Of a stretch of 64,000 bases of DNA, positions 62,523 through 64,000 are shown in pieces; within the stretch, counting starts at the first letter, position 1, and each line of letters begins with the position of its first letter. The position numbers were made by a program, and so were the translations under genes. This DNA is from Proteus vulgaris. Lineage in GTDB: Bacteria > Pseudomonadota > Gammaproteobacteria > Enterobacterales > Enterobacteriaceae. The stretch is taken from contig LR590468.1 in NCBI GenBank assembly GCA_901472505.1, positions 3,323,501 to 3,387,500 on the forward strand, written 5' to 3'. The notes beneath the pieces are model-generated. The model had not been told where the DNA came from. It searched no databases and worked only from the letters and a program-made list of their open reading frames with translations.

Positions 62523-62996
62523 TTATCTGATGTTATTTTCACAACATTTTTTGTATTTACGTCCTGAGCCACAAAGGCAAGGATCGTTTCGTCCTACTTT
62601 GGGTTTTATGCCGTCAATATAAAACCAACAGTCGTCTATTTTTAAAAAACGTGAGCGTTCGTGTAGGTATTGTTTATCATCGGCATTTCTTTCAATAAAG
62701 CAAGCCGAGAATTCAACATAAGCTTCATTTTTTGTAAGATCTTCTTGAGTAGAAATAACATTCAGGCCAAGCCACTGCGTATTTGGAAAGCCGGCAACTA
62801 ATTCATCGTGTAAAGAAGCTACTCGACAAGAGGGATGCCATGTCTTTATTAAGTACTCAGCCTTATGTTTAACAAAAGCACTGTAACGTGAACGCATTAA
62901 GGCCTCAGCTGTAGGGGCATTTTTTTGATCTTGGTGATAAGGTTCGCAGCAATCACGATAGAATAATTGACTATTACAGGGGCATAAACTTGACAA
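62523..62996 (-). CDS. ychJ: YchJ family protein (SEC-C motif)
   Basis: 157 residues with zinc-binding SEC-C motifs at both ends: [14 protein letters not shown] at the N-terminus and [17 protein letters not shown] at the C-terminus, with an NTF2-like middle ([22 protein letters not shown]). Function unknown. Upstream of purU on the same strand, next to rssB, as in E. coli. Confidence 0.94.
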   Translation of the reverse strand: MSSLCPCNSQLFYRDCCEPYHQDQKNAPTAEALMRSRYSAFVKHKAEYLIKTWHPSCRVASLHDELVAGFPNTQWLGLNVISTQEDLTKNEAYVEFSACFIERNADDKQYLHERSRFLKIDDCWFYIDGIKPKVGRNDPCLCGSGRKYKKCCENNIR

Positions 62997-63144
62997 AATA
63001 ATGTCCTAACTCTGGTTATCTGTATGACGGTTTCCCATTGATAGAAAAAAGTAACGATTGGGAGTAATTAACGTCAATGTTGAACTAAACTAGTAATGTA
63101 TCGCTAATTAATCGGCATGTGAAACGATAGTTGCTGGAGTAACC

Positions 63145-64000
63145 AATGAATAAAGCTTTAGTGGGTAAAAAAATCTTGATAATTGATGATGAGGTTGTTT
63201 TTCGCACTATGCTGACGGAATATTTCTCACATGAGAAAGCTTGTGTCTATACAACAGATAATGGTAGCCAAGCACTATCTTTATTAGATAAGGGATTATT
63301 ACCTGATCTTATTTTATGTGATATTCGCATGCCAGTTATGAATGGCCCTACTTTTTTATGTCACCTTGAACAGCGTAAACTTGCTATTCCTGTTATTGCT
63401 ATTTCATGTACAGATAATATGGCTGAAGTCGATGATATGTTGCGCTTAGGGGCACAAGAAATTTTTCTTAAGCCAATAACACATCTTGATAAATTAAAAC
63501 AAAAAGTTATTGAAGTATTATGTCCTGGCTTTTTTGAATCGGTATTAATAGAAGGCATACATTTAGAACCTCTTTGGAATAGCTTACGAAAAGAGACACA
63601 TTATATTCAGTCATTCATAAAACAGATGCAACCTCAGGTTAAGCAAATTGTGGCAGGATATTGTGTTAATTATCGTCAGTTAAATGATATTGCTAAAATG
63701 GGATTGTTATTTGATATTGCAGCCTTATCAGAAGATCAACTTATTTTTTATTGTGTTGATATATCACGAGACGATGAAAATGGGCTTTTAGTCGCTTTAC
63801 TTTTAAGAGTGGTATTTAATGATGTATTAAAATCATCAGAAAAAAATCGCGCACTTCCAAGTATGTATAACATGCTGAATAAACTTAATAAAATGCTGAA
63901 TGAAATAGGTGTGAAAGGGCAATTTCCTATCGCTTTAGGGTATTATCATACGCAGAAAAAAAATATATTATTGGCATCAGCAGGATTACGAGCTGAAATA
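63145..64000 (+). CDS. rssB: two-component response regulator RssB (3' end outside window)
   Basis: Adaptor that delivers the stationary-phase sigma factor RpoS to ClpXP. The frame is open from ATG 63145 (GGAGT 5 bp upstream) to the window end. The receiver domain carries IDDE (14-16), phosphoacceptor Asp59 in LILCDIRMPVMNG and Lys in FLKPI. The C-terminal PP2C-like effector domain follows (VNYRQLNDIAKMGLLFDIAALSEDQLIFYCVDISR). 285 residues are visible; the last 50 or so are missing. Good match to E. coli RssB. Confidence 0.93.

Overview
The window looks like chromosomal DNA of a Proteus-like member of the Morganellaceae. It is AT-rich, its conserved genes closely resemble enterobacterial ones, and several blocks keep Escherichia coli gene order: uvrY-uvrC-pgsA-tRNA Gly-Cys-Leu; dsbB-nhaB-fadR-dadA-dadX; yeaD-gapA-msrB-yeaC and pncA-ansA-sppA-ydjA-selD-topB-xthA; tRNA-Tyr-purU-ychJ-rssB. 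An MrpJ-type regulator beside a fimbrial operon also points to Proteus. The species is not determined.

Layout. 0-4 kb: a four-gene operon (PfkB sugar kinase cut by the window edge, GATase1-like protein, DMT-type transporter, phosphotriesterase-family hydrolase), probably a small uptake and catabolic unit. 4-12 kb: class II fructose-1,6-bisphosphatase, a 1010-residue DUF2339 membrane protein, a GFA-family protein, a UvrY orthologue whose receiver has lost its phosphorylation residues, uvrC and pgsA. 12-13 kb: tRNA Gly, Cys and three identical tRNA-Leu genes. 13.4-24.4 kb: an accessory fimbrial island. Three regulators (PapI-like, AraC-like, MrpJ-like) face away from a chaperone-usher operon. 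Between them are two inverted GATC boxes exactly 102 bp apart, upstream of a good promoter, which is the architecture of the pap phase-variation switch. The island ends in a decayed reverse-transcriptase remnant and a broken secreted-protein gene. 24-31 kb: degraded sequence, an FbpABC/HitABC-type ferric-iron ABC transporter with many frame breaks, an unidentified foreign-looking fragment, and a glycosyltransferase-9 gene. 31-38 kb: alcohol dehydrogenase with its AraC regulator, a DUF305 protein, a methyltransferase, and the efflux pumps sotB and emrE. 38-64 kb: mostly conserved core genes.

Quality warning. At least nine genes, including the housekeeping genes topB, dadA and nhaB, are broken by single-base indels, nearly all in homopolymers and nearly all insertions. 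Undoing the three insertions in topB gives 653 codons, the length I recall for E. coli TopB. Most of these frameshifts are therefore probably sequencing errors. The in-frame nonsense codons of the reverse-transcriptase remnant are a different kind of change and look like real decay.

The most interesting system is the fimbrial island: a likely Lrp/PapI/Dam-type epigenetic switch in a Proteus-like background, combined with AraC- and MrpJ-type regulators on the divergent arm.
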